Assembly: GCA_011524785.1 (NCBI GenBank)
Contig: WTJQ01000527.1
Location: forward strand, 1 to 15,484
From: Planctomycetota bacterium
GTDB lineage: Bacteria > Planctomycetota > UBA1135 > GCA-002686595
Direction of reading: 5' to 3'
Length of the DNA stretch: 15,484 bases
Each line of letters starts with the position of its first letter. The stretch's first letter is position 1. The translations under genes were made by a program, and so were the position numbers. Of the stretch, positions 14,357-15,484 are shown one piece after another. The notes under the pieces are model-generated. The model saw only the letters and a list, made by a program, of their open reading frames with translations, searched no databases and was not told the DNA's origin.

Positions 14357-15484
14357 ATGACGGGTGGCTGGTGGCGATTCGAGCGGCGCTGGTGCGGCTG
14401 GGCCCTCGGGGCCGTGGTCGTGCTCGGGGTCCTGCTGCGAGTCCATCACGTGCTGCGCCTCGCGGACCTGCCGACGTCCACGCACCCGACGATGGACGCG
14501 CTGTACCACGTGCAGTGGGCCCACTCCATGGTCGCGGGCAGCACCTTCGTGGAGGAGGCGTACTTCCGCCTGCCTCTGTACCCGTTCTTCCTCTCGATCT
14601 GTGAACGGCTGTTGGGGCCGGACCTCGAGGTCTGGAGGCTCGCGCAGGCCGGGCTGGGCGCGCTGACCGTACTGGGGACGTTCGCGCTGGGCCGGAGGGC
14701 GCTGGGGGAGGTGCAGGGACTCGGTGGGGCTCTGGTGATGGCCTCGGCCTGGCTGCCCGTGCACTTCGACACCCAGCTGCTCATCCCCGCGCTCTTCGTT
14801 CCACTACTGACCTGGGCCCTGTGGGCGACGCTGGGTGCGCTGAGGGACGCTTCCTCGAGGGGCGGGGCCCTGGCCGGGCTGCTGTGGGGACTCGCGACCC
14901 TCGCGCGGCCCACGGCGCTGATCATGGCGCCTGTCCTCGCTCTGCTCGGGCTGCGCAACGGGTCGCGCCGCGTGGCGCTGGTGCCGCTCCTCCTCGTGTG
15001 GGGAGCTAGCCTCGTCCCTGTTGCGATCCGGAACCGGGTGGTGGGCGGCGAGTGGGTCCCCCTCGCGACGCAGGCCGGGGTCAACCTGTGGATCGGCAAC
15101 AACCCCGCGAGTGACGGTTCGGCGGCCATCGTGCCGGGGACGCGCGCGGGCTGGTGGGAGGGCTTCCATGATGCGCGGGCGCTCGCCAATCAGGAGGCCG
15201 GGCGCAGCCTGTCGCCCGCGGAGGTGTCGGCCCACTATCGCGGCAAGGCGCTGGCCTGGGCCCTGGACGAGCCTCTCGAGTTCCTCCTGCACCTCGGGTG
15301 GAAGGTCCGTCTCGCGTTCGCGAACCGTGAGCTGGGCAACAACCTCGAGCCGGGCTGGTTCGGGCTGGCTCACGATCCACTGCTCTTCAGGGGCTGGCTC
15401 CCCTTCGCTCTCCTCCATGCGCTGGCAGTGCTCGGCGCCTGGAGGCTCTCGCGGCGGTCCCAGGACAGCGAGACGGATCCGTCG
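14357..15484 (+). CDS. GT39/ArnT-like integral membrane glycosyltransferase (partial, C-terminus off the right edge)
   Basis: The frame is open from an ATG at 14357 to the edge, giving 376 residues. It has the GT-C layout. A first membrane helix (about 14-34) is followed by an outer loop with TMDALYH (45-51), where D47 takes the position of the catalytic acidic residue. Next comes RLPLYPFFL (71-79), then repeated hydrophobic helices to about 228, and a soluble stretch with AGVNLWIGNNPASDG (240-254), a motif I associate with bacterial dolichyl-phosphate-mannose-transferase-like proteins. Such enzymes move sugars from polyprenyl-phosphate carriers to lipids, glycans or proteins on the outer face of the membrane. 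The donor and acceptor are unknown. ORFs of this family often run well past 500 residues with C-terminal helices or TPR repeats, which would lie beyond this window. It is divergent from a GH20 gene, so both may act in glycan metabolism. Confidence 0.83.
   Translation, partial: MTGGWWRFERRWCGWALGAVVVLGVLLRVHHVLRLADLPTSTHPTMDALYHVQWAHSMVAGSTFVEEAYFRLPLYPFFLSICERLLGPDLEVWRLAQAGLGALTVLGTFALGRRALGEVQGLGGALVMASAWLPVHFDTQLLIPALFVPLLTWALWATLGALRDASSRGGALAGLLWGLATLARPTALIMAPVLALLGLRNGSRRVALVPLLLVWGASLVPVAIRNRVVGGEWVPLATQAGVNLWIGNNPASDGSAAIVPGTRAGWWEGFHDARALANQEAGRSLSPAEVSAHYRGKALAWALDEPLEFLLHLGWKVRLAFANRELGNNLEPGWFGLAHDPLLFRGWLPFALLHALAVLGAWRLSRRSQDSETDPS

Overview
This window comes from a strongly GC-rich bacterium with dense, translationally coupled operons. 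A twin-arginine export signal, a periplasmic-type molybdo-hydroxylase and a DUF1326-like exported protein suggest a Gram-negative-type lineage. My guess is a high-GC planctomycete or a myxococcal/deltaproteobacterial relative, but no marker gene here settles this. I see no tRNA, rRNA, CRISPR array, insertion sequence, phage gene or origin.

Left block (1-4023, minus strand): four genes of an ABC-2 type export system in the order ATPase, permease, ATPase, permease. The first two junctions are ATGA overlaps and the last is a 15-nt gap. The final permease runs off the left edge and carries a hydrophilic insert of about 160 residues between its membrane segments.

Central block (4239-12514, plus strand): seven tightly packed genes that look like one transcription unit. 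They are a Tat-signal 2Fe-2S subunit, a molybdopterin catalytic subunit and an FAD subunit of a PaoABC-like xanthine/aldehyde oxidoreductase, then an 81-residue cysteine-rich protein I do not recognise, a secreted DUF1326-like protein, a full-length Lon protease and a coupled exported/multi-pass membrane protein. The FAD subunit has the PaoB-type extra Fe-S insertion, but its fourth cysteine ligand is a serine. The left and central blocks diverge from a 215-nt intergenic region (4024-4238) holding a candidate promoter and two small inverted repeats.

Right block (12527-15484): a GH20-type hexosaminidase on the minus strand converges on the central operon with a 12-nt gap. A strong hairpin of about 17 pairs sits on this junction and probably terminates transcription from both sides. 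The hexosaminidase diverges by only 39 nt from a GT39/ArnT-like membrane glycosyltransferase that leaves the right edge. Both of these starts lack a Shine-Dalgarno sequence and share a mirrored GCTAGnnTCGCnnC-ATG element, which suggests back-to-back leaderless promoters.

Genes inside operons mostly have clear GGAGG-like sites, whereas the genes that head transcription units have none. The most interesting material is the oxidoreductase operon: its altered Fe-S ligand set, the coupled cysteine-rich small protein, and its linkage to a secreted DUF1326-like protein, Lon and an uncharacterised membrane protein.
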